A DNA stretch of 56,680 bases from CALXQW01 sp031553045 (lineage in GTDB: Bacteria; Verrucomicrobiota; Verrucomicrobiia; Opitutales; Intestinicryptomonadaceae): positions 1 through 56,680 of the forward strand of contig JAVBLZ010000008.1 of the NCBI GenBank assembly GCA_031553045.1. Direction: 5' to 3'. The position numbers were made by a program, and so were the translations under genes. Every line of letters begins with the position of its first letter. Position 1 is the stretch's first letter. A model generated the notes under the pieces. That model searched no databases. It saw nothing but the letters and a program-made list of their open reading frames with translations, and was not told the origin of the DNA. Positions 25,228-33,626 of the stretch are shown piece by piece.

Positions 25228-26235
25228 ATGAAACTCCTAACAATATTGTCTTCTGTGTATTTTTTTATTCTGCCTGTTTTGGCGTATGACAATCTTTTTA
25301 TTTTTGGAGACTCGCTTTCCGACGTTGGCAATGCGGCAAATATTCAAGATTTAAATCATGAAGGCAGGTGGAGTAACGGCTTGGTATGGTGTGAATATCT
25401 TGCCGAAAAACTTGGCGTAGATGCTGCTTTTTCTTCAAAGAATTATGCTTCTGGAGAGGGTTTTTCGGCGGGCAATATCAACTTTGCATACGGCGGTGCA
25501 ATGACGAGTTTTGGCACAACTTCCATTACAGGTATTTTAAGCATTGATGAGCAAATTTATGGAGAAAAAAATATACTCGGGCACATCATAGCGCAGGATA
25601 AAGGTTTTATGCGCTACGGCGCAAATTTTGGATCAAATGACATTGTGGCAATGTGGGCGGGCGCAAATAATTTATTTTTCGCCGGAACAATTTTAATATT
25701 GGAAGATTTTGAGGGCACAGCCCGCCGCGCCGCAAATGATATGCTTGCAAACATTTCTAACATAATATCTTCAGGCGCAAAAAATATACTGCTTTTGAAT
25801 TTGCCGGATATAGGGCTTACACCTTGTTATGTAAATGATCCAGTGGGTAAGGCAAACGCCTCTTTATTCTCTTCGGTATTCAACGCCACTTTGCAGGGTG
25901 GGCTTGCGGATATCGAAAGTTTTCACCCTGATGTAAACCTTATCAACATAGATATGTTTGCAATGTTTAATGAAATACTTGCCAACCCGTCTTTATATGG
26001 ATTCAGCCACACTTCTGTTGCGCTTTTGGATGTCTATAATAATTCAAATATGCCAAGTCAGGAGGAGGCCTCAAAATATCTTTTTTATGACGACGTGCAT
26101 CCTACCACTGCGGGGCACAGCATGCTTGCAAATTTGATATATGCGCAAATCCCAGAGCCTGCCGACTATGCTTTAATATTTTCTTTGCCGACGTTATTTT
26201 TTGCACTGTTCTTGAGAAAACGCAAAAGGGATTAA
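25228..26235 (+). CDS. GDSL esterase/lipase with PEP-CTERM sorting tail
   Basis: 335 residues. Signal peptide MKLLTILSSVYFFILPVLAY, then FIFGDSLSDVGNAA (block I with nucleophile Ser), NFAYGGAMT, AGANNLFF (block III Asn) and DDVHPTTAGHSMLA (catalytic Asp and His). It is a secreted acyl hydrolase of the plant/phospholipase GDSL type. The C-terminus IPEPADYALIF, hydrophobic stretch and RKRKRD is a PEP-CTERM signal like that of the protein at 4898. It is last in the dapL run and ended by a strong bidirectional terminator. The natural ester substrate is unknown. Confidence 0.88.
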   Translation: MKLLTILSSVYFFILPVLAYDNLFIFGDSLSDVGNAANIQDLNHEGRWSNGLVWCEYLAEKLGVDAAFSSKNYASGEGFSAGNINFAYGGAMTSFGTTSITGILSIDEQIYGEKNILGHIIAQDKGFMRYGANFGSNDIVAMWAGANNLFFAGTILILEDFEGTARRAANDMLANISNIISSGAKNILLLNLPDIGLTPCYVNDPVGKANASLFSSVFNATLQGGLADIESFHPDVNLINIDMFAMFNEILANPSLYGFSHTSVALLDVYNNSNMPSQEEASKYLFYDDVHPTTAGHSMLANLIYAQIPEPADYALIFSLPTLFFALFLRKRKRD

Positions 26236-26254
26236 TCCAGCATCTGTAAATAAA

Positions 26255-26289
26255 AAACGGCGAAATTTACATTTCGCCGTTTTGTTTTT
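26255..26289. terminator. Bidirectional terminator between the GDSL esterase and mdh
   Basis: A perfect 12-bp stem, AAACGGCGAAAT (26255-26266) with ATTTCGCCGTTT (26271-26282), a TTAC loop, and T/A tracts on both sides. It serves both convergent genes. Confidence 0.9.
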
Positions 26290-26299
26290 TTGATAAAAT

Positions 26300-27289
26300 T
26301 TATTTAGCAAAAGCTTCTTTTACCAAGCGCTGTTCGTCGAGCAGTTCGGCATTGCTAGCGTCAATCTTTGAGCGTGAAAACTCATTGACATCCAAGCCTT
26401 GCACAATCTCCCAATTTTTACCGTCGGCAGTGCGTATTGGCAAAGATGTGATTGTGCCTTTTGGCGTGTTGTAGCTGCCGTCAGAACAGACTGCAACGCT
26501 GAACCATTCGCCATTTGGCGTGGGTTTGCAAAGGTCTCTGACTGTTTCCAAAGCTGCGTTTGCAGCGCTTGCTGCGCTGGATAAACCTCTGGCTTCAATG
26601 ATTGCAGCACCTCTTTTTTGCACAACGGGTATAAACTCATTCTTAAGCCAAGCTTCATCTTTAATAACGTCCAATGCGGGCTTGCCGTCAATCTTTGCGT
26701 TATAAAAATCCGGATACTGGGTGGAAGAATGATTACCCCAAATTGTCATATTTGTAATGCTTGAAGAATGTACATTTGCTTTTGCTGCAAGCTGTGCCTT
26801 TGCACGATTCTCGTCAAGGCGTGTCATCGCAAACCATCTGTTTGATGGAATTTTTGTGGCGTTTGTCATGGCTATCCAAGCGTTTGTGTTGCAAGGGTTG
26901 CCGACTACGAGTATGCGTACGTCTTCGGCTGCATTTGCTTCAATAGCTTTGCCCTGACCTATAAAAATCTTGCCGTTTATACCAAGCAAATCGCCACGCT
27001 CCATACCGGCTTTTCTTGGCACGCTGCCCACTAAAAGCGCCCAGTTTGCGCCCTTAAAGCCTTCATTTAAATCTGAAGTTATGACAACATTGCTGAGCAG
27101 AGGGAAGGCGCAGTCGTCAAGCTCCATCTTAACGCCGCCGAGCGCTTTCATGGCGGGCTCAATTTCTATGAGCCTTAACTCAACCGGCTGATCTGCGCCG
27201 AATACTGCGCCCGAAGCTATACGAAATATGAGCGAGTAGCCTATATTGCCTGCCGCCCCTGTTATTGCAACTTTGATTGGATTTTTCAT
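26300..27289 (-). CDS. mdh: Malate dehydrogenase
   Basis: 329 residues. It interconverts malate and oxaloacetate with NAD(H) in the cytosol. The NAD-binding start is VAITGAAGNIGYSL, followed by VGSVPRKAGMERGDLL, VVGNPCNTNAWIA, the substrate/catalytic region MTRLDENRAKAQLAAKANV and IWGNHSSTQYPDF with the catalytic His. The sequence is of the cytoplasmic group (like Thermus and eukaryotic cytosolic enzymes) rather than the E. coli type. It is preceded on the same strand by the dUTPase gene, 40 bases away. Confidence 0.96.
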   Translation of the reverse strand: MKNPIKVAITGAAGNIGYSLIFRIASGAVFGADQPVELRLIEIEPAMKALGGVKMELDDCAFPLLSNVVITSDLNEGFKGANWALLVGSVPRKAGMERGDLLGINGKIFIGQGKAIEANAAEDVRILVVGNPCNTNAWIAMTNATKIPSNRWFAMTRLDENRAKAQLAAKANVHSSSITNMTIWGNHSSTQYPDFYNAKIDGKPALDVIKDEAWLKNEFIPVVQKRGAAIIEARGLSSAASAANAALETVRDLCKPTPNGEWFSVAVCSDGSYNTPKGTITSLPIRTADGKNWEIVQGLDVNEFSRSKIDASNAELLDEQRLVKEAFAK

Positions 27290-27329
27290 TTTTTCCTGAT
27301 ATTTAACTGTGTTAGATTATTATAAAAAA

Positions 27330-27701
27330 TTATATGCTTTTGCAGTCATCCTCGTCTTTTTTCACATAGCCGGAATCTTGACGTTCATGGTTTATCTTGT
27401 TCTTTTTTGTGTAAGCGGCGTGCACATCTTCCGCCGTCATGCCCAGAACTTGCGCTATAGACACTAAAAAATGCAACATATCCACAACTTCAACCCTTGC
27501 GTTCTGGACGTTGAATTCTTGATATTTTGCCCACCACTTCCAGGGTACGGAGTCTATAAGTTCGGCGTTTTCTTGAGATAATGCACGCGAATAATTCAGT
27601 ACCCACTTAACCTTGTCTTCATCGGAAAGGGCGCAGGTATCTATGCCTATTCTTTTGTTAAGTTCATACTGCTGGGAGAAAATTTCTTCTAGTTTGTCCA
27701 T
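27330..27701 (-). CDS. Dimeric all-alpha dUTPase-like nucleotide pyrophosphatase
   Basis: 123 residues from ATG 27701 (a TTG four codons earlier is possible). The pattern ALSQENAELIDSVPWKWW, then QNARVEVVDMLHFLVSIAQ, is that of the dimeric dUTPase/MazG-like family, with the acidic metal ligands Glu-x-x-Glu and Glu-x-x-Asp. It would hydrolyse dUTP to dUMP, keeping uracil out of DNA. The C-terminal tail is short and charged. It probably shares a transcript with mdh. Confidence 0.85.
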   Translation of the reverse strand: MDKLEEIFSQQYELNKRIGIDTCALSDEDKVKWVLNYSRALSQENAELIDSVPWKWWAKYQEFNVQNARVEVVDMLHFLVSIAQVLGMTAEDVHAAYTKKNKINHERQDSGYVKKDEDDCKSI

Positions 27702-27747
27702 AATTGTTCGCAATAAAATCCTAAGTATTTCATAAGTCGGGAAAAAT

Positions 27748-27863
27748 TACTAGAATAAAATTTTCCATTTCCATCGTAATTTGGAAAAAAAAGCGGGATA
27801 AAAAAGTTCCGTCATTTTCCATTGTAATTTGGATAAAAAAAAGCGGAACAAAAAAGTTCCGCC
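27748..27863 (-). repeat. Duplicated terminator unit
   Basis: Two direct copies of about 55 bases share TTTCCAT(C/T)GTAATTTGGA(A/T)AAAAAA and end in a hairpin. The right hairpin is perfect (GCGGAAC 27843-27849, GTTCCGC 27856-27862). On the reverse strand it is followed by a T-run, so it ends the 73-residue gene. The left copy is degenerate (GCGGGAT...GTTCCGT). Confidence 0.7.
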
Positions 27864-27880
27864 GAAGTCTAAAATAATTC

Positions 27881-28102
27881 TTAGCCTACTTTCGAGGTAG
27901 CTTTGCGTGCATAGCGCCACTTGTCTCGATGCTTGAGTGCCCAGTCCATGAGGGCTCTCTCGAAGCCTATGTCGTAACCAATTTTTTCAGATTCAAGCCA
28001 CTTGTGCTTAAGTATTTCTTCACGCTCCGCCATAAACTCCTGATAAGCACTGGAATTGTGGAGGGAAAAATTCTTTTGGGTAGATGCTGCTTTTTTCTTC
28101 AT
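27881..28102 (-). CDS. Small conserved-looking protein of unknown function
   Basis: 73 residues, no signal peptide or membrane segment. A basic N-terminus (MKKKAAST) precedes a dense helical segment, EILKHKWLESEKIGYDIGFERALMDWALKHRDKW, full of Trp, Glu and Lys. Short proteins with this HKW-ESEK-G-DIGFERAL-DW-KHR pattern occur in several bacterial phyla, as far as I recall, with no assigned role. Clear start ATG and its own terminator support a real gene. It could bind nucleic acid or a partner protein. Its upstream region (28103-28364) is AT-rich with no other gene. Confidence 0.7.
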   Translation of the reverse strand: MKKKAASTQKNFSLHNSSAYQEFMAEREEILKHKWLESEKIGYDIGFERALMDWALKHRDKWRYARKATSKVG

Positions 28103-28364
28103 AATAACATTCCTTTTTAAAATGTTACAGTCTTTTCATATCAAACAAAAACAAACCTGTAAAATCAACACATTTCTTAAGAAAAAGTAGATGTATAACA
28201 AAAATGTATCATTTGGAAACTTTTATAATTTATCGGGTTTTTATCAAAAGAATGAATACGTAAAACATCTGCTTGAGGCTTGAAATTTTGCGTGTTGACA
28301 AGCTTTACATATCTTGTTTTGCTGAAATGAATTAGGGGAATACTTAAATTTAGAAGTTTTTATC

Positions 28365-29444
28365 ATGTGTGAAATATCTTTGTCTGAAACAATAAAAGAA
28401 ATACAAATTGCGTTAAAATTTAATTCTGAATCAAGTGCAAAGTCGGGCTTTGATTCTGCGATAAAAGCCTTAGAGCAGAAGGGGGCAAATATTTTATGTC
28501 TGGAGGTTTTTGCAGGCAAATACGCAGAATCTGCGGTTGACGCCTTTAAGGCGGCTTTTGCAGATTATGACTTTCCGCTTAACTGGATATACCCTCTGGA
28601 TGAGGTTTCAACGCCCATACTCGGTGGTGCGCATATCACGGCTTTGGTAGGCGCTAAACCTGAAGTATTTAAGAGCGAGCAGGGCTCTATTGCCGTAAAA
28701 TATTCAGACTCTTACGCCGATTATTGCCGCACCTTCGGGGTGTCCACGCCAAAGTATCCTTCAGATTTTGAAGCCCACACTTACGAAAATATCTGCGAGA
28801 TTGAGCGTACCTTGCAAGCTGCGGGTTTCTCATACAATAACATTGTGCGCACATGGTTTTATAATGAAGACATCTTGTCTTGGTATGGCGATTTTAACAA
28901 AGCCAGAACACGTTTTTATTGCGCCAGAAATGTCTTTGAACAGCTCTTGCCCGCAAGTACGGGCATAGGTGCGCCCAACATTTGCGGCACAAAAATTACA
29001 AGCGGCGCAGTTGCCGTGCGTAAAAAGAATTTTGACGTCGTTTTGGCTGAAGTCCCCAGTCCTCTGCAATGCGGCGCACCACAGTACGGAAGCTCTTTTT
29101 CCCGTGCGGTAGAAATTGATACGCCTTACTCAAAGCGCATAATGGTGTCTGGCACGGCAAGCATAGAACCGGGTGGCAAAACGGTCTTCCAAGACGACAT
29201 TGTAAAGCAGATTGACCTGACAATGCGTGTCATCGAAGAAATTTTAAAAGTCCGCAACATGACATTTGCCGACACTTCAAGAGCCGTAATATACTGCCTA
29301 AAGCCAGAATATTATGAAAATTTCTTGGACTGGCAAAAGCAAAACGGCATAGAAATCCCACACTGTCCCGCATACAGCATCGTGTGCCGTGATGACCTCC
29401 TTTTTGAAGTAGAGCTAGAAGCCATCAAAAACAAGGGCGTGTGA
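28365..29444 (+). CDS. Two-domain RidA/YjgF-fold protein, chorismatase-like (FkbO/Hyg5)
   Basis: 359 residues, cytosolic. Its length and the motifs ADYCRTFGVSTPKYPSDF, EHTYENICEIERTL-like text and IVRTWFYNEDILSWYGDFNKAR, then the RidA-like end KRIMVSGTASIEPGG and IVKQIDLTMRVIEEIL, resemble the FkbO/Hyg5/XanB2 group, which hydrolyses chorismate to a dihydroxy- or hydroxybenzoate. The ARTRFY and PASTGIGAP segments are in place. A plain imine deaminase of the RidA family is too short (about 130 residues), so a tandem-fold enzyme is preferred. Single-gene unit with a small hairpin over the stop. Confidence 0.65.
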   Translation: MCEISLSETIKEIQIALKFNSESSAKSGFDSAIKALEQKGANILCLEVFAGKYAESAVDAFKAAFADYDFPLNWIYPLDEVSTPILGGAHITALVGAKPEVFKSEQGSIAVKYSDSYADYCRTFGVSTPKYPSDFEAHTYENICEIERTLQAAGFSYNNIVRTWFYNEDILSWYGDFNKARTRFYCARNVFEQLLPASTGIGAPNICGTKITSGAVAVRKKNFDVVLAEVPSPLQCGAPQYGSSFSRAVEIDTPYSKRIMVSGTASIEPGGKTVFQDDIVKQIDLTMRVIEEILKVRNMTFADTSRAVIYCLKPEYYENFLDWQKQNGIEIPHCPAYSIVCRDDLLFEVELEAIKNKGV

Positions 29445-29457
29445 AATCACGCCTGTT
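29436..29457 (+). terminator. Short hairpin over the stop of the RidA-fold gene
   Basis: GGCGTG (29436-29441) pairs with CACGCC (29448-29453) around a TGAAAT loop, followed by TGTTTT. The stop codon lies in the loop; the tail is weak. Confidence 0.4.
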
Positions 29458-29505
29458 TTGGCAGACTTGTTTGGCGAATAGTTCCGTTTGCTTCGTGAAT
29501 CTGAC

Positions 29506-29998
29506 TGGGAATGTACGTATGTACAATTCCCACCCATCTTCACTTCGCAATACTCACTCTTCATCCAAACCGTGCGGCCAAAACGTTAAAGGAATGGTAT
29601 GCTTCCAAAACTTACTTTAATTGGGTAAGTTTGGTTTGTTAAAGGGGTGGGGCTTATTCCAACATAAACTTTAATTGGGCAAACTGGGTTTTATTAAGTC
29701 AACAATAACTGCGTTGCTGCAAAAAATTGCGACTCTTGCGTACATTCAGTACGCTGCGACCCGCAATTTTTTTTGCGCCTTGTTCTTCATCCAAACCGTC
29801 CTGCCAAAACGGTAAAGTGTGTGGTATGCTTCCAAAACTTTCTTCAATGGTTAAAGTGGGGTTTGTTGAAGTGAGTCTCTATTCCCAAAATTTACTTTAA
29901 TGGCTGAAGCGAGGTTTTGTTAAAGAGGCATTGCGTTTCCAAAATAGACTCTAACAATTGAAACGAGGTTTTTTGACGCTGTGCCTTTGGCACAGTCA
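29506..29998. repeat. Non-coding repeat region upstream of mutL
   Basis: This gap holds repeats and no gene. A ~55-base unit (T-T-C-C-A-A-A-A, CTTTAAT, then GGTTT and TTAAAG) recurs at about 29604, 29658, 29831, 29883 and 29938. A larger direct repeat starts with TTCATCCAAACCG at about 29563 and 29788, each followed by TGCTTCCAAAACTT. Hairpins lie at 29506-29532 (TGGGAAT/ATTCCCA arms), about 29720-29775 (AAAAAATTGCG with CGCAATTTTTT, inner GTAC arms) and about 29979-29998 (CTGTGCC/GGCACAG). It could be a structured regulatory RNA or slipped-strand expansions. Confidence 0.6.
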
Positions 29999-30063
29999 GC
30001 CTAGTGTCTTGGATGGGGAATTATTTTCTTGAGCAAAAGAGCTTCATTCGTAATTTTATTTGG

Positions 30064-31806
30064 ATGAATTCAAAGCAGGGCGATATTCCGCAAATACGCA
30101 TATTATCGGAGTCTGTGGCAAACCAAATTGCCGCAGGCGAAGTTGTCGAACGGCCTGCCGCAGTCGTCAAAGAACTGCTTGAAAATTCAATAGACGCCAA
30201 CGCAACCAGAATTGAAATAGAATTTAAACACGGCGGAAAATCTTTCATTAAAATTTCCGACAACGGCTGCGGAATGAATCACAATCAGGCGCTTCTCTCT
30301 TTAGAACCTCATGCAACAAGCAAAATTCGCACTCATGAAGATTTAAGCAGAGTTCTCACTTTCGGCTTTAGGGGAGAAGCGATTCCGTCTATTGCTTCTG
30401 TCAGCAATTTTACTTTGAAGACGCGTCCGCAAGGTCAGAGTCTGGGTACGCAGATATGCGTTTCAGGCGGAAAAATTTCCGATGTAAGAGATTGCGGCAT
30501 GGCTTTCGGTACAGAGATTGTTGTCGAAAATCTATTTTCCACAGTGCCCGCAAGGCGCAAATTTTTAAAAAGCGATAATGTTGAAGCGTCTCATATAATA
30601 AGGCTTTGCAGGCTTTATGCTCTCTCTTTGCCCCATATATCAATTAGTCTTGTTGAAAATTCTAAGGTCTTATTTTCATCCGAAAAAAATCCCGACATCA
30701 TAGGCAGGGTTGATAAAATTTTCGGCCGTGAAATAGCCGAAAAAATAATTCCGCTAAAAAAATGCAAAGAAGATTCTGTTGCCCTGGAAGGCGCAGTTTT
30801 AAAGGCGGGAGAGTTTTGCAGCTCAAACAAATTTGTGTGTGTATTCGTAAATTCAAGACCGGTAGATTTACGTGCGGCAAACTATGCTTTAAGAGAGGCT
30901 TACGGCGCTTCCATACCAAGAGGCAAGTATGCTGCGGCGTTTTTGTTCATTACTATGAATCCTGCCGACGTCGATGTAAACGTGCATCCCGCAAAGTTGG
31001 AGGTGCGCCTTAAAGACGAATTTAAAATCAGGGATTTTTTGATTAGCGCCATAGAAAACAGCATAGGCAAAATTTCTTGCGATACTCAAGGAACCTTTAA
31101 ATCGCCTGAAGTTTCGCAATCTTGGGATGTGTCGCAGTTGCGTTATTCTCCCTCGCAGGGGTTTTCTGAAAATACAGATTCTACTGCGCCCCTCATGCAG
31201 GTATCTTTTGATTTAGGCATTAAATCCGATGCTCCGCAGGAAGCTCATGGTATTAAGATTTCTTGGAAATTTTTATCTTTTTACAAATCAAAATATATAC
31301 TCTTTGACGCAGAAGGAAAACTCATGTTGCTCTCTATTTTAGGGGCTTTGCGCCGCATAAATTATGAGATTATTGTTGAAAATTTTGCCTCAAAGCCTGC
31401 GCTGTCTCAAGCCTTGCTTCTGCCTGAAACTCTGCATTTAGACAGCGCACAGTCGGAATTTTTGGAGGCGCATATTGAAAAATTTTCAACATGCGGTTTT
31501 CAGATAGACTTATTTGGCAGGAATACTTTTAGGGTCTCGGCGTCGCCAAAATGGCTGGGCGATTCTTCCACTTCGGTATTTATCAAAGATTTTTTGGAAT
31601 CTGCGCTGGATGCCGGTTTGAGTTTAAGCTCCGCAAAGCTTTCCGCCGAAACTTTTGCAAAGATGGCGATGAAGTGCAGCTTTGGCGCACGCATTCCGGA
31701 AACTGAAGAATCCGCCCTTGCTCTTTTGACAGAACTTTTGCGTTGCTCTATGCCAATGCTTTCTACCGACAACACGCCAACTTGTAAAGAACTCAAAGTA
31801 GATTAG
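30064..31806 (+). CDS. mutL: DNA mismatch repair protein MutL
   Basis: 580 residues from ATG 30064. The longer frame from 30004 adds 20 residues lacking family similarity. It is the ATP-dependent coordinator of mismatch repair. The GHKL ATPase is intact: LSESVANQIAAGEVVERP, KELLENSIDANATRIEI, SDNGCGMNHNQ, HATSKI and FGFRGEAIPSIASV. The C-terminal dimerisation domain is diverged: the endonuclease site D-Q-H-A-x2-E-x4-E of most MutLs reads DAEGKLMLLSILG. Strand nicking would then depend on another enzyme, as in MutH-type systems. MutS is not in the window. Confidence 0.93.
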   Translation: MNSKQGDIPQIRILSESVANQIAAGEVVERPAAVVKELLENSIDANATRIEIEFKHGGKSFIKISDNGCGMNHNQALLSLEPHATSKIRTHEDLSRVLTFGFRGEAIPSIASVSNFTLKTRPQGQSLGTQICVSGGKISDVRDCGMAFGTEIVVENLFSTVPARRKFLKSDNVEASHIIRLCRLYALSLPHISISLVENSKVLFSSEKNPDIIGRVDKIFGREIAEKIIPLKKCKEDSVALEGAVLKAGEFCSSNKFVCVFVNSRPVDLRAANYALREAYGASIPRGKYAAAFLFITMNPADVDVNVHPAKLEVRLKDEFKIRDFLISAIENSIGKISCDTQGTFKSPEVSQSWDVSQLRYSPSQGFSENTDSTAPLMQVSFDLGIKSDAPQEAHGIKISWKFLSFYKSKYILFDAEGKLMLLSILGALRRINYEIIVENFASKPALSQALLLPETLHLDSAQSEFLEAHIEKFSTCGFQIDLFGRNTFRVSASPKWLGDSSTSVFIKDFLESALDAGLSLSSAKLSAETFAKMAMKCSFGARIPETEESALALLTELLRCSMPMLSTDNTPTCKELKVD

Positions 31807-31813
31807 CTACTTG

Positions 31814-32842
31814 CTAAACATTTGCAATAAGACCGATTTTTTCTGCTAAGTCGTCAAATATTTTTTGACTTTCGTCGGAGGCGGGGATTTCAGATTCCGC
31901 CTGCAAACTTGCATCTATGGGCACGCAAGCAAGCAGTTCTACGCCTAATGTTTTTGCAGATTCTTCTGCGCAGCCTTTGCCGAAGATATATTGCCTTGGG
32001 GCGTTTGGCAGCTCAAGATACGCCATATTCTCAACCACTCCAAAAATTTTAATATCGGTTTTTTCAAAAAGTTTTGCGCCTCTTGTGGCGGTGGTTGCGG
32101 CGAGTTGGTTTGGGGTTGTTACAATTATTGCGCCGTCAAGCGGTACGGTTTGCGCCACGGTAAGCACGGCGTCGCCGGTGCCGGGCGGCAGGTCAAAAAC
32201 CATTACATCAAGCTCACCCCACACAACTTCATTTATGAATTGTTTGATTGCGCCCATTATCATTGCGCCCCTCCAAATCAGGGGTTGATCCGCCGCAACA
32301 AGGTTGCCCATAGATATTACTTTTATGCCGTCAACCACAGGCGGTATTATTTTTTGCTCGTTGTTGACTTCGGGGAAAGATGCGTCTTTGAGCAGCATGG
32401 GCGCACTTGGTCCGTGTACATCGCAATCCATCAACGCAACTCTCGGAGAATTTTTTGAGTATAATCTGGCGAATGCTTTTGCCAAATTTATCGCAACCGT
32501 GCTTTTGCCTACGCCGCCTTTGCCAGATGCCACGGCAATCTTGAGCCTGATTTTTTCAAAGGCTTTAAAATCTTTTTGCGGAGAATTTTCTTTAGCCGGG
32601 TCTGCATCTAGGGCATTTACGGAAAATTTATATGATGGAAATTTTTGCGACAATACTTCTTGCGAGGCTTGCAAGACGGCGATTTCAGAATCTTTATTTT
32701 TTGCGCCTGTAAAAATTTTCACACTGACGCTGTCGCCTTCAATTTTGACATACTTGACCATGCCAAAAGAGACGATGTCCTTATTGTAAGGCGGATACTT
32801 TACTGCCGCCAAAGCTTTCAAAATATCTTCTTTTTCAATCAT
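31814..32842 (-). CDS. mrp: Mrp/NBP35-type iron-sulfur carrier ATPase (ApbC)
   Basis: 342 residues from ATG 32842. The frame extends 22 codons further but MIEKEDILKAL is the natural start. An N-terminal MIP18/DUF59-type domain (EDILKALAAVKYPPYNKDIV) is followed by the deviant Walker A loop IAVASGKGGVGKSTVAINLA (about residues 102-121), MDCDVHGPS, FDLPPGTGDAVLT and the VENMAYL end. It carries and delivers Fe-S clusters to apo-proteins. The cluster-binding C-x-x-C of many NBP35 relatives is not obvious here. Convergent with mutL, 7 bases apart. Confidence 0.93.
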   Translation of the reverse strand: MIEKEDILKALAAVKYPPYNKDIVSFGMVKYVKIEGDSVSVKIFTGAKNKDSEIAVLQASQEVLSQKFPSYKFSVNALDADPAKENSPQKDFKAFEKIRLKIAVASGKGGVGKSTVAINLAKAFARLYSKNSPRVALMDCDVHGPSAPMLLKDASFPEVNNEQKIIPPVVDGIKVISMGNLVAADQPLIWRGAMIMGAIKQFINEVVWGELDVMVFDLPPGTGDAVLTVAQTVPLDGAIIVTTPNQLAATTATRGAKLFEKTDIKIFGVVENMAYLELPNAPRQYIFGKGCAEESAKTLGVELLACVPIDASLQAESEIPASDESQKIFDDLAEKIGLIANV

Positions 32843-32973
32843 ATTGACAAAACAGTAAAGCGTGGACGCACAATAATGCAAGAAGCTTCTTGGAAGTATT
32901 TGAAGCAAAAATATGTCTTGAAGAAAAATTAAAATCTGTCGATATAGATAGAGTTCATTGAAAATGGTATTTC

Positions 32974-33320
32974 GGGGGTGTTCCGGAATTCGACTGGAAA
33001 AAGTAGTTTAGGCTCGCATGTCGGAGATGACACTTGGCTCCGCAAAAATGTGTTAACAAACATTAAATGGCGATGAATACGCTATTGCTGCTTAATTAAG
33101 CGGCGCGTTTACTCTCAGACTCCGATATGAGAAGTGAGCGTCGATATCGGACAAGGGGCGCATTTTGTTTCGCAGGGATTGCGCCGCCATTTACTGCGGA
33201 AAGATTTTGTAAAAGTTTGTCCTTGTACTTTTGCAAGAGCTCTCAAACACGGACTAAACATGTAGTATAGAATAAGCAATGTTTTCTAGGACCGGGGTTC
33301 GACTCCCCGCACCTCCACCA
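32974..33320 (+). ncRNA. ssrA: tmRNA (ssrA)
   Basis: 347 bases. The 5' end GGGGGTGTTCCGGAATTCGAC and the 3' end GGTTCGACTCCCCGCACCTCC then ACCA form the tRNA-like acceptor (7 bp with one G-U) and T-arm. The tag reading frame ends Asn-Gly-Asp-Glu-Tyr-Ala-Ile-Ala-Ala followed by TAA (33066-33095), a normal degradation tail. The resume codon is not certain; Thr-Leu precede in frame. It rescues stalled ribosomes. The secreted-protein island starts about 300 bases downstream. Confidence 0.97.
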
Positions 33321-33626
33321 TTTTTAAATCACAAGAAGCTCAGATTTCATAACTTATGAATCTGGGATTCTTTATGTCCGCATGCGGCATTTTGCAAGAC
33401 GCTGATTGATAGCCTCCTAAAATTATCCCTTTTAAGCGCTGAGCGCAAATACCTGCAAGTTTGAATTGCACCTACAAGCCCTAGGACAGGTTTTTTAATG
33501 CAACTTTTTCGGAAATTGTTACGTAAAAATAGAAAAAATCTCCGACCTTTATATTAATAATTAAAAATATCAAAAATGTAATATTATGTTGACACGCTAA
33601 TTAAAATATATTTTCAAGTGAAATAT
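33321..33626. other. Gap between ssrA and the island
   Basis: A weak hairpin just after ssrA (CAGATTTCAT with ATGAATCTG, about 33341-33364) could end the tmRNA. The rest is AT-rich with a TTGACA at about 33589 upstream of the first island gene, lacking a good -10 at the right distance. No gene and no repeat of the ssrA end was found here. Confidence 0.4.

Noticed and set aside
28103..28364. A promoter with TTGACA at about 28294 for the RidA-fold gene
   Set aside because: No acceptable -10 box lies 16-18 bases downstream, so it was not listed as a feature.
29506..29998. A CRISPR array in the repeat block before mutL
   Set aside because: Repeat units are imperfect, directly adjacent and without unique spacers of even size. 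No cas gene is in the window.
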